64,000 nucleotides of DNA, taken from Thiosulfatihalobacter marinus. GTDB taxonomy: Bacteria > Pseudomonadota > Alphaproteobacteria > Rhodobacterales > Rhodobacteraceae. The number at the start of each line of letters is the position of its first letter. The first letter of the stretch is position 1. Location: NCBI RefSeq assembly GCF_016019955.1, contig NZ_JAECRZ010000007.1, positions 158,743 to 222,742 of the forward strand, written 5' to 3'. Under the pieces are notes generated by a model. That model did no database searches and had not been told where the DNA came from. It worked only from the letters and a program-made list of their open reading frames with translations. This document shows positions 17,464 to 27,155 of the stretch, piece after piece. A program made the position numbers and the translations under genes.

Positions 17464-17471
17464 AGCATTTG

Positions 17472-20216
17472 TCAGCTTTCGGGGCTGTTGGCGCCTTGAC
17501 TTTCGTCACCTTCCTGCTGTTCGGCAATCCGTGCGACCGAGACCACTTCTTCGCCGCGCCCGGTGTTGAAGACGCGCACGCCCCCGGCGCTGCGGGAGCG
17601 GAAGGAGATGCCATCGACCGGCACACGGATGGATTGCCCCTTGGATGTGGCAAGCATGATCTGATCGCTCAGTTCGACGGGGAACGACGCCACAAGCTGA
17701 CCGCCGCGCATGGCCTTGTCCATGGCTGCCACGCCCTGTCCGCCGCGCCCGCGCACGGGGTAATCATGGCTGGAGCTGAGTTTGCCCGCGCCCTGGGCAG
17801 TGATGGTGAGGATCAGGTTTTCGGCGGCCGACATTTCGGCATAGCGCGCCTGAGGCAATTCGCCGGCGGGCCCGTCTTCCTCTTCGCTGTCATCTTCGGT
17901 CACGCCCGCGACGAGGCGGCGCATCTTGAGATAGGCGGCGCGTTCCTCGGCGCTGGCGTCGAAGTGGCGGATCACCGACATGGAGACCACGCGATCCTTG
18001 CCGGACAGGCGAATGCCGCGCACACCGGTGGATTTGCGCCCCTTGAAGACGCGCACTTCGGTTGTCGGGAAGCGGATCGCGCGCCCCGCATTGGTGACAA
18101 GCATGATGTCATCGTCTTCGGAGCAGATGCGCGCGTTCACCAGTTCGACACCGTCGGGAAGGTCCATGGCGATCTTGCCATTGCGCATCACGTTGGTGAA
18201 ATCGGACAGCGCGTTGCGGCGCACGTCGCCGGCACTTGTGGCAAAGAATATCTGGAGGTCGGCCCAGTCTTCTTCGGGCACGTCAACCGGCATGATCGCG
18301 GCGATCGATACGCCCTGCGGGATCGGCAGGATGTTGACGATGGCCTTGCCCTTGGACGTGCGTCCGCCCAGCGGCAGGCGCCATGTCTTGAGCTTGTAGG
18401 CCATGCCGTCCGTGGTGAAGAACAGAAGCTGCGTATGGGTATTGGCCACGAAAAGCGTGGTGACGACATCCTCTTCCTTGGTAGCCATGCCCGACAGACC
18501 CTTGCCGCCGCGTTTCTGGGCGCGGAAATCGGTCAGGCGGGTGCGCTTGATGTAGCCGCCAGACGTGACGGTCACGACCATGTCTTCGCGCTCGATGAGG
18601 TCTTCGTCTTCCATGTCGCCGGACCAGTCGCTGATTTCGGTGCGGCGGGGCACGGCGAACTGGTCCTTGACCTCTTGCAGCTCATGGGAAATCAGCTCCA
18701 TGATGCGTTCGCGCGAGCCAAGGATTTCCAGATATTCCTTGATCTTGCCGGCCAGATCTTCAAGTTCGCCGGTGACTTCCTTGACGCCGATCTGGGTCAG
18801 GCGTTGCAGGCGCAGGTCAAGGATGGCGCGGGCCTGGATTTCGCTGAGATTATAGGTGCCGTCGTCGTTGACCGGGTGCAGCGGATCGTCGATCAGTTTC
18901 AGATAGGGCACGATCTCGCCCGCGGGCCAGCGGCGTTCCATCAGACGGGCGCGCGCCTCGGCGGCATCGGCGGAGGAGCGAATGGTGGCAACCACCTCGT
19001 CCACATTGCTGACAGCGACGGCCAGGCCGCACAGCACGTGGCTGCGTTCGCGGGCGCGGCGCAGATCATAAGCCGTGCGACGCGCAACAACTTCCTCGCG
19101 GAAGTCTATGAAAGATGTCAGAAATTTGCGAAGGGTCAGCTGTTCGGGGCGGCCGCCGTTCAGGGCCAGCATGTTGCAGCCAAAAGAGGTTTGCATCGGG
19201 GTAAAGCGGAACAGCTGGTTCAGCACCACCTCGGCGGTGGCATCGCGTTTCAGTTCGACCACCACACGGACGCCCTGACGGTCGGATTCGTCCTGGACAT
19301 GGGCGATGCCCTCGATCCGTTTCTCGCGCGCGGCTTCGGCGATCTTTTCGATCATCGACGCCTTGTTCACCTGATAGGGGATCTCGTCGATGACAATGGC
19401 ATAGCGATCCTTGCGGATTTCCTCGACCCGGGTCCTGGAACGGATGATGACGCTGCCACGGCCCTCCAGATAGGCCTTGCGCGCGCCGGAGCGGCCCAGA
19501 AGGATGCCGCCGGTGGGGAAATCGGGGCCGGGAACGTAGTGGATCAGCTGTTCGCTGGTCAGATCCGGATCGTCGATCAGGGCCAGGGTGGCATCAATCA
19601 CTTCGCCCAGATTGTGGGGCGGGATATTGGTGGCCATGCCCACGGCGATACCGCCCGCGCCATTGACCAGCATGTTCGGAAAACGCGCCGGCAGAACCGT
19701 TGGTTCGCGGTCCTTGCCATCATAGTTGTCCTGGAAATCGACGGTTTCCTTTTCGATATCGGACAGCATGTACGCCGCCGGCTTGTCCATGCGCACTTCG
19801 GTATACCGCATGGCGGCGGGGTTATCGCCGTCCATCGACCCAAAGTTGCCCTGGCCGTCCAGAAGCGGCAGCGACATCGAGAAATCCTGTGCCATGCGTA
19901 CCAGGGCATCGTAGATCGCGCTGTCGCCATGGGGATGGTATTTACCCATGACATCGCCAACCGGACGGGCCGATTTGCGATAGGGCTTGTCATGCCCGTT
20001 GCCGGTTTCGTGCATGGCATAAAGAATGCGCCGGTGCACGGGTTTGAGGCCGTCGCGCAGATCGGGAATGGCGCGGCTGACGATCACGCTCATCGCGTAA
20101 TCGAGATAGGACGCGCGCATCTCCTCTTCGATCGTGACGGTCGGGCCGTCATGATGCATCCGCTCGTGGATCGGAGATTCGTCTTCGTTTTCAGGGGTTT
20201 CCGGCGTGTCGCTCAA
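17472..20216 (-). CDS. gyrA: DNA gyrase subunit A
   Basis: The breakage-reunion subunit of gyrase. The 914 residues cover the full catalytic and C-terminal wrapping domains. The catalytic Tyr lies in MRYTEVRM (about residue 138). The quinolone region is [12 protein letters not shown] with Ser (99) and Asp (103) at the positions of E. coli S83 and D87, so no resistance change is present. The GyrA box QKRGGKG and an acidic insert ([14 protein letters not shown]) are visible in the C-terminal part. The start is TTG (20216): the encoded MSDTPETPE matches relatives, and no ATG fits better. The end ANSPES is ordinary. Divergent from usg. Confidence 0.95.
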   Translation of the reverse strand: MSDTPETPENEDESPIHERMHHDGPTVTIEEEMRASYLDYAMSVIVSRAIPDLRDGLKPVHRRILYAMHETGNGHDKPYRKSARPVGDVMGKYHPHGDSAIYDALVRMAQDFSMSLPLLDGQGNFGSMDGDNPAAMRYTEVRMDKPAAYMLSDIEKETVDFQDNYDGKDREPTVLPARFPNMLVNGAGGIAVGMATNIPPHNLGEVIDATLALIDDPDLTSEQLIHYVPGPDFPTGGILLGRSGARKAYLEGRGSVIIRSRTRVEEIRKDRYAIVIDEIPYQVNKASMIEKIAEAAREKRIEGIAHVQDESDRQGVRVVVELKRDATAEVVLNQLFRFTPMQTSFGCNMLALNGGRPEQLTLRKFLTSFIDFREEVVARRTAYDLRRARERSHVLCGLAVAVSNVDEVVATIRSSADAAEARARLMERRWPAGEIVPYLKLIDDPLHPVNDDGTYNLSEIQARAILDLRLQRLTQIGVKEVTGELEDLAGKIKEYLEILGSRERIMELISHELQEVKDQFAVPRRTEISDWSGDMEDEDLIEREDMVVTVTSGGYIKRTRLTDFRAQKRGGKGLSGMATKEEDVVTTLFVANTHTQLLFFTTDGMAYKLKTWRLPLGGRTSKGKAIVNILPIPQGVSIAAIMPVDVPEEDWADLQIFFATSAGDVRRNALSDFTNVMRNGKIAMDLPDGVELVNARICSEDDDIMLVTNAGRAIRFPTTEVRVFKGRKSTGVRGIRLSGKDRVVSMSVIRHFDASAEERAAYLKMRRLVAGVTEDDSEEEDGPAGELPQARYAEMSAAENLILTITAQGAGKLSSSHDYPVRGRGGQGVAAMDKAMRGGQLVASFPVELSDQIMLATSKGQSIRVPVDGISFRSRSAGGVRVFNTGRGEEVVSVARIAEQQEGDESQGANSPES

Positions 20217-20407
20217 GTCCTGTGCTCGCTTCTTTGTGGCGGTCCATATCTTGTTGTCATGGGTATATCAGAGGCTGGATATAGGGTGCAATGGCGCAGG
20301 GCTGTTGCGGTTGGCACTGATCGCTGTGAAGTGATAACACACTGTTTTTATTGAAAATTAAATTTGGACGCGGCATTCTGATTCCATCGAGAAGACAGGA
20401 GGCAAAC

Positions 20408-20680
20408 GTGACGCAAATGTCCGAAACCGAAATGATGCTGAAAGGCTATGGGCTGACCACGGCGGAATTCTTTTATCATATGCCCGATCATGTTCACGTC
20501 CTGAACAGCTATGTCTGGCAGGACTACGATCTGGCGCCTGATCATCCGCGGCTGTTCGGGTTCATCGAATTCTGGCAGCGGGAACTGGACGGGCCATTGC
20601 ATTCGGTGCGGTTTTCGCATCGCAAGATGATTTCGCCGGGGGAATGGCGCAATGTCGTGGGCGAGTTCCGGCTTCAGTAA
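20408..20680 (+). CDS. usg: Usg protein
   Basis: A 90-residue conserved alphaproteobacterial protein named from a Caulobacter trp operon, where it was suggested to act with phosphoribosylanthranilate isomerase; the role is unproved. The sequence has LKGYGLTTAEFFYHMPDH and VWQDYDLAPDHPRL, family hallmarks. The GTG start at 20408 was chosen because AGGAGG ends five bases before it; an ATG nine bases later would be 14 bases from that site. No trp genes adjoin it here. The gap back to gyrA (20217-20407) carries the two divergent promoters but no box that could be named with confidence. Confidence 0.88.
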   Translation: MTQMSETEMMLKGYGLTTAEFFYHMPDHVHVLNSYVWQDYDLAPDHPRLFGFIEFWQRELDGPLHSVRFSHRKMISPGEWRNVVGEFRLQ

Positions 20681-20869
20681 TCCGGCCTGTACGTGCTTGG
20701 CTTGATGTGCTGTGATACCGGGCTGGCGAATTGGCGCGGCGGCCCAGGGCACGAAATACTGGCGGTCGCCGGAGCTGAACTGACGTGACGTAGCGGCGGC
20801 GCAGAGCGTTTCGCGATCAGCGGGCGCTCTCGTATGCTGCCGTCAAACGGCGTCAGGAGAGAAAAAGCG

Positions 20870-21934
20870 ATGCAGCGATTGTTGGTGGATCAGGGCGACA
20901 TTACCCGGACAAAAGTGGATAGCGTGGATTCCCCGGCGCTGGCGGACGGGCAGGCGCGGGTGGCGCTTCGCCGGTTTGCGCTGACCGCGAACAACGTGAC
21001 CTATGCCGCCGCCGGCCATGTGATCGGCTATTGGAAGTTTTTTCCCAGCGGTGTGGATGGACAGGGGCTGGTGCCGGTCTGGGGATTTGGCGAGGTGGTC
21101 GAAAGCAGATCAGAGGCGCTTGCGGTAAGCGAAAGGGTATACGGTTTTTTCCCGCTTGCCGGCGAGCTGGTGATGTTCCCGAAGGCCGTGGGCGAGGCCG
21201 TGGTCGAGGACGCCGCGCCGCACCGGGCCGATCTGCCACCGGTGTATAACCGCTATGTGCGAAGTGTCGCCGGGGCGGCGCATGACGAGGGCCTTCAGGC
21301 GTTGTTGCAGCCCTTGCTGGCCACGTCCTATCTGTTGTGTGACTGGTTGCAGGACAATGATTTTTTTGAGGCAGAACAAGTAATTGTGGGGAGCGCTTCA
21401 TCCAAGACGGGATTAGGGCTATGCAAGTTTCTGGCCGAAATCAGCCCGCGCCCGGTGCGCATCGTGGGGCTGACATCGCAAGGCAACGCGGCATTTGTGA
21501 AAGGGCTGGGGGCCTGTGACAGCGTCCTGACCTATGACCGGATCGAGGATCTGGACACGGTGCCGTCAGTGTATGTGGACATGGCCGGAAACGCCGATGT
21601 CAAGGTGCGGTTGCATGCGCATCTGGACAGGCATTTGCGCCATTCCAGCGCGGTCGGCACCAGCCATTGGGACCGTTTTCAGCCCCGGCAGGAACTGGCC
21701 GGGCCACGACCGCAGTTTTTCTTTGCACCCGCACAGATCGAAAAGCGCCGGGCCGATTGGGGGCCGGGGGTGATCGAACGCAGGATCGGCGCGGCCTGGA
21801 AACGCATTGCGGGGGAGGCGGGCGAATGGCTGGATTTGCGAACTCACACCGGAATTGCGGTGGCTGCCGGGGTGTATGACGACCTGGCGCAGGGGCGCGC
21901 GGCACCGCGCGACGGACATGTGATCGAGCTGTGA
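20870..21934 (+). CDS. DUF2855 family protein (medium-chain-reductase-like)
   Basis: A 354-residue protein of the DUF2855 family. It has a GroES-like N-terminal part (LRRFALTANNVTYAAAG) and a Rossmann-like middle where QVIVGSASSKTGLGL replaces the usual dinucleotide motif, so it resembles quinone-oxidoreductase-type dehydrogenases. No catalytic function is established. AGGAGA precedes the ATG at 20870. It is a single-gene unit converging on the radical SAM gene with an 11-base gap. The 189 bases before it show no recognised element. Confidence 0.8.
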   Translation: MQRLLVDQGDITRTKVDSVDSPALADGQARVALRRFALTANNVTYAAAGHVIGYWKFFPSGVDGQGLVPVWGFGEVVESRSEALAVSERVYGFFPLAGELVMFPKAVGEAVVEDAAPHRADLPPVYNRYVRSVAGAAHDEGLQALLQPLLATSYLLCDWLQDNDFFEAEQVIVGSASSKTGLGLCKFLAEISPRPVRIVGLTSQGNAAFVKGLGACDSVLTYDRIEDLDTVPSVYVDMAGNADVKVRLHAHLDRHLRHSSAVGTSHWDRFQPRQELAGPRPQFFFAPAQIEKRRADWGPGVIERRIGAAWKRIAGEAGEWLDLRTHTGIAVAAGVYDDLAQGRAAPRDGHVIEL

Positions 21935-21945
21935 GCGCGGGGGCG

Positions 21946-22887
21946 TCAGGCCGAACAGGACGCCCCGCCCAGCACACAGAACTTGGCGCAATGGGGGTGG
22001 TTGAGTTGAACCGGGCCTTCGGCCTCGCGCAAGGTTGTGCCAAGATCGAACTGCGGATCGTAAGGCAGCAACGTGCAGGCGATGACAGAGGGCGCGGCGG
22101 CGCCCTTGTGGCGCACCACCATGCGCGAGCTGGCGCACATGACATCCTTTGGCGATTTGCCCAGAATCCCCCAGCAGGCGGTGGTGATCTCGGGCACTTC
22201 GGCGGTTTCGTCCATTTCCGGAAACAGCACGGTTTGCGCCGGGTCTTGCGCGTCGATTTCAAAGCCGTGCCGGGCGTACAGGCGGGCGTATCCGGCGCGG
22301 GCGTCAGCCTGTGACTCGCCCCAGACGGTGCGCCCCGCGACAGTCATGCGGATGCCATTGTCGCGCAGCCAGGCCATGCCTTCGAGCGTTCGCGCGAAAC
22401 TGCCCGCGCCGCGTTCCTTGTCGTGCAGCGCGGCGCTGTGATGATCCACGGAGACGCGCAATGTCAGCCGCCGCCCATGCGCGGCGTTCAGTTGCGTCAG
22501 CCCCTCTCGGATACGTTTGCGCATCATGGGTTGCATCGCGTTGGTCAGGATCAGAACCTCGTAGCCGCGATCCAGCGCGTGACGCGCCATTTCGATCATT
22601 TCGGGATTCATGAATGGTTCGCCACCGGTGAAACCGATTTCCCGCGCTCCCCAGTTCCGTTCGTCCAGCTGATCCAGAAAGTGATCCACCTCGGCCGCGG
22701 TCAGATAGACAAGCGCGTCATTGGTTGGCGAACTGAGGATGTAACAGTTCGTGCATTCGATATTACACAATGTTCCGGTATTGAACCAAAGGGTCTGCGG
22801 ATCGCTGAGCGCAACATGGGCGCGTGTTTCACCCTTGGCGGTGATGAAAGGGTCAACGAACTTGCCGCAGTTGGTGTGGTCTTTCAT
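21946..22887 (-). CDS. Radical SAM protein with extra C-terminal cysteines
   Basis: A 313-residue radical S-adenosylmethionine enzyme. The 4Fe-4S motif is CNIECTNC (Cys 41, 45, 48), followed by the GGEPF motif (FTGGEPFMNP). The C-terminal third has further cysteines (TACWGI, MCASS, ACTLL, CAKFCVLGGASC) that could hold an auxiliary cluster as in SPASM-type enzymes (inference). The substrate is not recognisable. It stands alone between DUF2855 and the zwf operon and is divergent from zwf, so its promoter shares the region with the palindromic operator at 23014. Confidence 0.82.
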   Translation of the reverse strand: MKDHTNCGKFVDPFITAKGETRAHVALSDPQTLWFNTGTLCNIECTNCYILSSPTNDALVYLTAAEVDHFLDQLDERNWGAREIGFTGGEPFMNPEMIEMARHALDRGYEVLILTNAMQPMMRKRIREGLTQLNAAHGRRLTLRVSVDHHSAALHDKERGAGSFARTLEGMAWLRDNGIRMTVAGRTVWGESQADARAGYARLYARHGFEIDAQDPAQTVLFPEMDETAEVPEITTACWGILGKSPKDVMCASSRMVVRHKGAAAPSVIACTLLPYDPQFDLGTTLREAEGPVQLNHPHCAKFCVLGGASCSA

Positions 22888-22968
22888 GTCTTGTCGTTCC
22901 CGTTTTCCTTGTGCTTACCTAGCCAATCCATTGAAGCAGGAAAACAGGTGTGTCGCCGGCTGACACAG

Positions 22969-22996
22969 TTGTGAAGCCGGGTTGCGGTGATAGTAT
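22969..22996 (+). promoter_or_regulatory. Candidate zwf operon promoter
   Basis: TTGTGA (22969-22974), a 16-base spacer, TAGTAT (22991-22996). Transcription would begin near 23003, just before the palindromic operator. An imperfect GTATC..GATAC inverted repeat spans 22994-23008. Moderate match only. Confidence 0.4.
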
Positions 22997-23013
22997 CGAT
23001 ATGATACCGAATA

Positions 23014-23027
23014 CGTTAGCGCTAACG
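23014..23027. promoter_or_regulatory. Perfect palindrome CGTTAGCGCTAACG, LacI-family-like operator
   Basis: A 14-base perfect palindrome with the central CG and GTTAGCGCTAAC half-sites typical of LacI/GntR-class sugar repressors. It is 102 bases before zwf and 11 bases after the expected transcript start, a position where a bound repressor would block elongation. No LacI-family gene is in the window. Confidence 0.65.
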
Positions 23028-23115
23028 GAAGACGGTAGAGAAAGCGGAAAAGACGGAAAGCGATAACATGGACCGCGTGGGAACACGGGGGCCGCACAGG
23101 AAAGCGACAGGGCAA

Positions 23116-24567
23116 ATGGTTTCGCGCACAATTCCGGTCGACGCGTTCGACCTGATCATTTTTGGCGGCACGGGCGATCTGGCACGCCGCAAGATTCTCC
23201 CGGCCTTGTTCAAGCGATTCTGTGCCGGGCAGATGCCGGCGCCGTCGCGTCTGATCGGTGCGGCACGTGCCGAAATGAGCGCGGCCGACTATCGTGAAAT
23301 TGCGCGGGCCGCGCTGTTGGAATTTGCCGGCGAAGCGGCGCTGGACGATGCCTCTGTCACCGAATTCTGCCAGACACTTGAATATGTTGCGGTGGACGCA
23401 CGGGACGGGCGGGGCTGGGATGACCTGTCCGCGATGCTGACGGATGGCCCGGTGCGCGCGTTCTATTATTCGGTTGGTCCGGGGCTGTTTTCGGATCTGT
23501 CCGCCCGGCTGCACAAACACGGGCTGGTGAATGCCGAAACGCGGATCGTGGTCGAGAAACCATTTGGGCACGATCTGGACAGCGCGCGCGGGCTGAACCG
23601 CGAACTGGCACAGCATTTCGATGAAAGTCAGATCTACCGGATCGATCACTACCTGGGCAAGGAAACCGTGCAGAACCTGATGGCGGTGCGGTTTGGCAAC
23701 ATGCTGTTCGAGCCGCTGTGGAACGCGCAGTATATCGACCATATCCAGATCACCGTGGCCGAAACGGTGGGCGTGGGCGGACGCGGCGAGTATTACGAGA
23801 ACGCCGGGGCCATGCGCGACATGATGCAGAATCACCTGATGCAGCTGCTGTGTCTGATCGCGATGGAGCCGCCCGCCATGTTCGAACCGGACGCGGTGCG
23901 GGACGAAAAGCTGAAGGTTATCCGCGCGCTGGACGTGGTGCAGCCGCACCATATCGTGCGTGGCCAGTACACGGCGGCGGACGGCTATTCCAGCTATCGC
24001 GAGGATGTGGGCAATCCGCGCTCGAAAACCGAAAGTTTCATCGCGCTGAAATGCCACCTGAACAACTGGCGATGGGCGGGAACGCCGTTTTACCTTCGTA
24101 CCGGCAAAAGGTTAAAGGAGCGTGACAGCGAGATCACGGTGGTGTTCAAGGACACGCCGCATTCGATTTTTGGTCCCGAGGCGGGGCGGCATCGCAACGA
24201 ACTGACCATCCAGTTGCAGCCCGACGAGGGCATCACGCTGGGTGTGACGATCAAGGAGCCGGGTCCGGGCGGGATGCGGCTGATTGACGTGCCGTTGGAC
24301 ATGAGCTTTGCCGAGGCGCTGGGACCGGATGCCGACACGCCCGACGCCTATGAACGGCTGATCATGGACGTGATCCGGGGCAATCAGACGCTGTTCATGC
24401 GCAACGACGAGGTAGAAGCCGCCTGGGCCTGGACCGACCCGATCATCCGGGGCTGGGAAGCGCGGGGAGATGCGCCCAAACCTTATGATTCCTTTTCGGC
24501 CGGTCCGGACGACGCGGCCCTGCTGATGCGCCGGGATGGACGTGAATGGAGGGGGATTACCCATTGA
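23116..24567 (+). CDS. zwf: Glucose-6-phosphate 1-dehydrogenase
   Basis: Oxidises glucose 6-phosphate to 6-phosphogluconolactone with NADP or NAD, the entry step to the Entner-Doudoroff and oxidative pentose phosphate routes. The 483 residues include the cofactor motif FGGTGDLARRK (about 12-22), the substrate motif RIDHYLGKE and the EKPFGHD segment. The start at 23116 (MVSRTIPVDAFDL) gives the usual length; an upstream in-frame ATG at 23068 adds 16 unlike residues. The zwf stop overlaps the pgl start (TTGA). The operon lies behind the palindromic operator. Confidence 0.95.
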   Translation: MVSRTIPVDAFDLIIFGGTGDLARRKILPALFKRFCAGQMPAPSRLIGAARAEMSAADYREIARAALLEFAGEAALDDASVTEFCQTLEYVAVDARDGRGWDDLSAMLTDGPVRAFYYSVGPGLFSDLSARLHKHGLVNAETRIVVEKPFGHDLDSARGLNRELAQHFDESQIYRIDHYLGKETVQNLMAVRFGNMLFEPLWNAQYIDHIQITVAETVGVGGRGEYYENAGAMRDMMQNHLMQLLCLIAMEPPAMFEPDAVRDEKLKVIRALDVVQPHHIVRGQYTAADGYSSYREDVGNPRSKTESFIALKCHLNNWRWAGTPFYLRTGKRLKERDSEITVVFKDTPHSIFGPEAGRHRNELTIQLQPDEGITLGVTIKEPGPGGMRLIDVPLDMSFAEALGPDADTPDAYERLIMDVIRGNQTLFMRNDEVEAAWAWTDPIIRGWEARGDAPKPYDSFSAGPDDAALLMRRDGREWRGITH

Positions 24568-25235
24568 AATTGAAAAGCTATCCTGATTTCGAGATGATGG
24601 CGATCGATGTCGCGAACGCGCTGGCCGACGATCTGGCCGAGGCGCTTCATCATGACGACCGCGCGCTGCTTGGGGTTGCGGGCGGCACCACGCCGGGGCC
24701 GGTTTTTGACGCGCTGAGCGCCGCAGACCTTGACTGGGAGCGGATCGACGTGATGCTGACGGACGAGCGGTGGGTGCCCGAGGATCACGAACGGTCCAAC
24801 GCAAGGTTGATCAAGGAGCGATTGCTGGTCAACCGCGCCATGCCGGCGCGATTTCTGCCGCTTTATGCCCCGGCAAGGGCGCCCGAATCCGTGCTGGCCG
24901 ATCTGGAGGCCATGATTGCACCGGCTTTGCCGATGGCCGCGGTTCTGTTGGGGATGGGGGCGGACATGCACACGGCCTCGTTGTTTCCCGGCTCTGACGG
25001 GTTGAGCGAGGCGCTGGCAACGGATGCGCCGATTCTGGTGCCGATACGCCGCGACGATCTGCCCGATACCCGTGTGACAGTGTCGGCGCGCGTGTTGGAC
25101 GGGGCGGTGCGCAAGCATGTGCTGATACGTGGACAAGACAAGCGCCGTGCGCTGGAAATGGCGGCGGGTTTGTCGCGGGAAGAGGCGCCGATCCGGGCTG
25201 TTCTGAGTGGCGCGCAGGTTCATTGGTCGGAGTGA
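24564..25235 (+). CDS. pgl: 6-phosphogluconolactonase
   Basis: Hydrolyses 6-phosphogluconolactone to 6-phosphogluconate. The 223 residues show AGGTTPGPVFDAL (phosphate-binding) and VMLTDERWVPEDHERSNARL, plus GMGADMHTASLFPG, all diagnostic. A TTG start at 24564 overlapping the zwf TGA is preferred because GGAGGGGG lies nine bases ahead; an ATG at 24546 lies before that site. It couples zwf to pgi. Confidence 0.92.
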   Translation: MKLKSYPDFEMMAIDVANALADDLAEALHHDDRALLGVAGGTTPGPVFDALSAADLDWERIDVMLTDERWVPEDHERSNARLIKERLLVNRAMPARFLPLYAPARAPESVLADLEAMIAPALPMAAVLLGMGADMHTASLFPGSDGLSEALATDAPILVPIRRDDLPDTRVTVSARVLDGAVRKHVLIRGQDKRRALEMAAGLSREEAPIRAVLSGAQVHWSE

Positions 25236-25240
25236 TTGAG

Positions 25241-26842
25241 ATGTGGAAGAAACTGGACGGGATGCGGGATGCGGCGCGGACGCGATCCATTGCGCAATTG
25301 TTCGAAGGCGACAGTGGGCGCGCGCGCGAATTTGCGCTGAATGTGGATGGTCTGCTGTTTGACTATTCCAAGACCAGCCTTGACGCAGAGGGACGGAATG
25401 CCCTGCTGGAGCTGGCCGGGGCAGCCGATGTTTGTGGCCGCCGCGCCGCGATGTTCGGCGGAGTCCGTATCAACGAGACAGAGGAGCGCGCCGTTCTCCA
25501 CACGGCATTGCGCAATCTTGACGGAAGCGCTGTTGAACTGGATGGACAGGACGTGATGCCCGGCATCCGGGACACGCGTACCCGTATGGCGGCCCTTGCG
25601 CAAGCCGTGCGCGACGGCAGTTTTCCGGGCGATGGGGGCAGGATCAAGGATGTTGTAAATATCGGCATTGGCGGGTCCGATCTGGGCCCGGTGATGGCGG
25701 TGAAGGCCCTGGCGCCTTATCATGACGGGCCTAGATGCCATTTCATTTCCAACGTGGACGGCGCGGATCTGACCGACACGCTGGCGCCGCTGGACCCGCG
25801 CACCACGCTGGTTCTGGTTGCGTCAAAGACATTCACCACGCAGGAAACAATGTTGAATGCCCGTTCAGCCCTGAACTGGGCCGGAGGAAAAGACGCGCTG
25901 GGGCGGTTTGTGGCGATTTCGTCCGCAGTGGAGAAATGCGCCGAATTCGGGATCCCGCAAGAGCGTGTTTTCGGGTTCGGTGACTGGGTTGGCGGGCGGT
26001 ATTCGGTTTGGGGGCCGGTCGGGTTTTCGCTGATGCTGGCCATCGGACCGGCGGCGTTCGAGAATTTCCTGGCGGGCGGGCAAGCCATGGATCGGCATTT
26101 CCGCGACGCACCGTTGGCCGCGAACCTGCCGGTCATGCTGGCGCTTGTCGGCTTGTGGAACCAGCAGGTCTGTGGCCATGGATCGCGTGCGGTTTTGCCT
26201 TATGAACAAAGGCTTGAGCGACTGCCGGCCTATTTGCAGCAGCTTGAAATGGAATCCAACGGCAAGAGCGTGTCGCTGGACGGCACGCCGCTGGACAGGG
26301 TTGCGGGACCGGTTGTCTGGGGCGAGCCGGGCACCAACGGGCAGCACGCGTTTTACCAGTTGATTCACCAGGGCAGGCAGGTTGTGCCCTGTGAGTTCAT
26401 GATTGGCGTTGAAGGCCACGAGCCGGAACTGATCGAACATCACCGGGCACTGGTGGCGAATTGCCTGGCCCAGTCCGAGGCGCTTTTGAAGGGGCGCAGC
26501 GAGGCCGAGGCGCGCGCACAGCTGGAGGCGCAGGGGATTGGCGGCGCGAAGTTGACGCAGTTGTCGCGGCACCGCGTTTTCCCGGGCAACCGGCCTTCGA
26601 CCACGCTGGTGTACCCACGTCTAACCCCTTATGTTCTTGGACAAATCATCGCCCTGTATGAACACCGTGTGTTTGTGGAAGGGGTGATCTATGGGATCAA
26701 TTCGTTTGACCAATGGGGGGTGGAGCTGGGCAAGGAACTGGCGAACGGGTTGGTGCCGGCCATGACGGGCGGGCCGGTTCCCAAGGATGCCAGCGGTTCG
26801 ACGAAAGCCTTGCTGGCGCATGTTCTGGGGCAGACGGGCTGA
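25241..26842 (+). CDS. pgi: Glucose-6-phosphate isomerase
   Basis: Interconverts glucose 6-phosphate and fructose 6-phosphate; in Entner-Doudoroff organisms it lets triose and fructose carbon recycle into zwf. The 533 residues show IGIGGSDLGPVMAVKAL, SKTFTTQETMLNA, the FGFGDWVGGRYSVWGPVG signature and GINSFDQWGVELGK, the second signature with the catalytic Lys. The ATG is six bases after the pgl stop. Last gene of the operon, converging on tRNA-Gly. Confidence 0.96.
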   Translation: MWKKLDGMRDAARTRSIAQLFEGDSGRAREFALNVDGLLFDYSKTSLDAEGRNALLELAGAADVCGRRAAMFGGVRINETEERAVLHTALRNLDGSAVELDGQDVMPGIRDTRTRMAALAQAVRDGSFPGDGGRIKDVVNIGIGGSDLGPVMAVKALAPYHDGPRCHFISNVDGADLTDTLAPLDPRTTLVLVASKTFTTQETMLNARSALNWAGGKDALGRFVAISSAVEKCAEFGIPQERVFGFGDWVGGRYSVWGPVGFSLMLAIGPAAFENFLAGGQAMDRHFRDAPLAANLPVMLALVGLWNQQVCGHGSRAVLPYEQRLERLPAYLQQLEMESNGKSVSLDGTPLDRVAGPVVWGEPGTNGQHAFYQLIHQGRQVVPCEFMIGVEGHEPELIEHHRALVANCLAQSEALLKGRSEAEARAQLEAQGIGGAKLTQLSRHRVFPGNRPSTTLVYPRLTPYVLGQIIALYEHRVFVEGVIYGINSFDQWGVELGKELANGLVPAMTGGPVPKDASGSTKALLAHVLGQTG

Positions 26843-26849
26843 GGGCATC

Positions 26850-26923
26850 TGGAGCGGGTGAAGGGAATCGAACCCTCGTCGTCAGCTTGGGAAGCTGCTG
26901 CTCTACCATTGAGCTACACCCGC
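26850..26923 (-). tRNA. tRNA-Gly (CCC)
   Basis: 74 bases on the minus strand including encoded CCA (TGG at 26850-26852). Acceptor GCGGGTG pairs with CACCCGC; T arm AGGG-TTCGATT-CCCT. The anticodon loop TTCCCAA gives anticodon CCC. The anticodon stem has one terminal G-A mismatch. It converges on the end of pgi with a seven-base gap. Confidence 0.93.
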
Positions 26924-27037
26924 CGTGACGCTTTAGGTAGTGGAGCGGCGGGAGCGCGTCAAGCGGGGAAAAGGCGCCACCGGGGCAGATCGCACCGAAT
27001 CGGGGGTTAACGCGTTGAACTGTGTGACAAAACCGGT

Positions 27038-27081
27038 TTCGGTATCACGTCGGCATGGCGTCGGTATCGCGTCGGTTCAAA
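27038..27081. repeat. Four degenerate 11-base tandem units
   Basis: Units TTCGGTATCAC, GTCGGCATGGC, GTCGGTATCGC and GTCGGTTCAAA run head to tail in the 232-base gap between tRNA-Gly and the RamA-like gene. The period equals one DNA helical turn. The rest of the gap holds no gene that can be supported. Confidence 0.5.
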
Positions 27082-27155
27082 GACGCGCGAACACTGCCTT
27101 TAACGAGGCGTCCGGCAGGGTGTCGGTTTCTTGAAATGTCCCTTGCCCGCGCGGC

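Noticed and set aside
17364..20354. A 996-codon open frame opposite gyrA
   Set aside because: It is the mirror of the gyrA reading frame in high-GC DNA; the composition is His/Ala/Gly-rich and no domain is seen.
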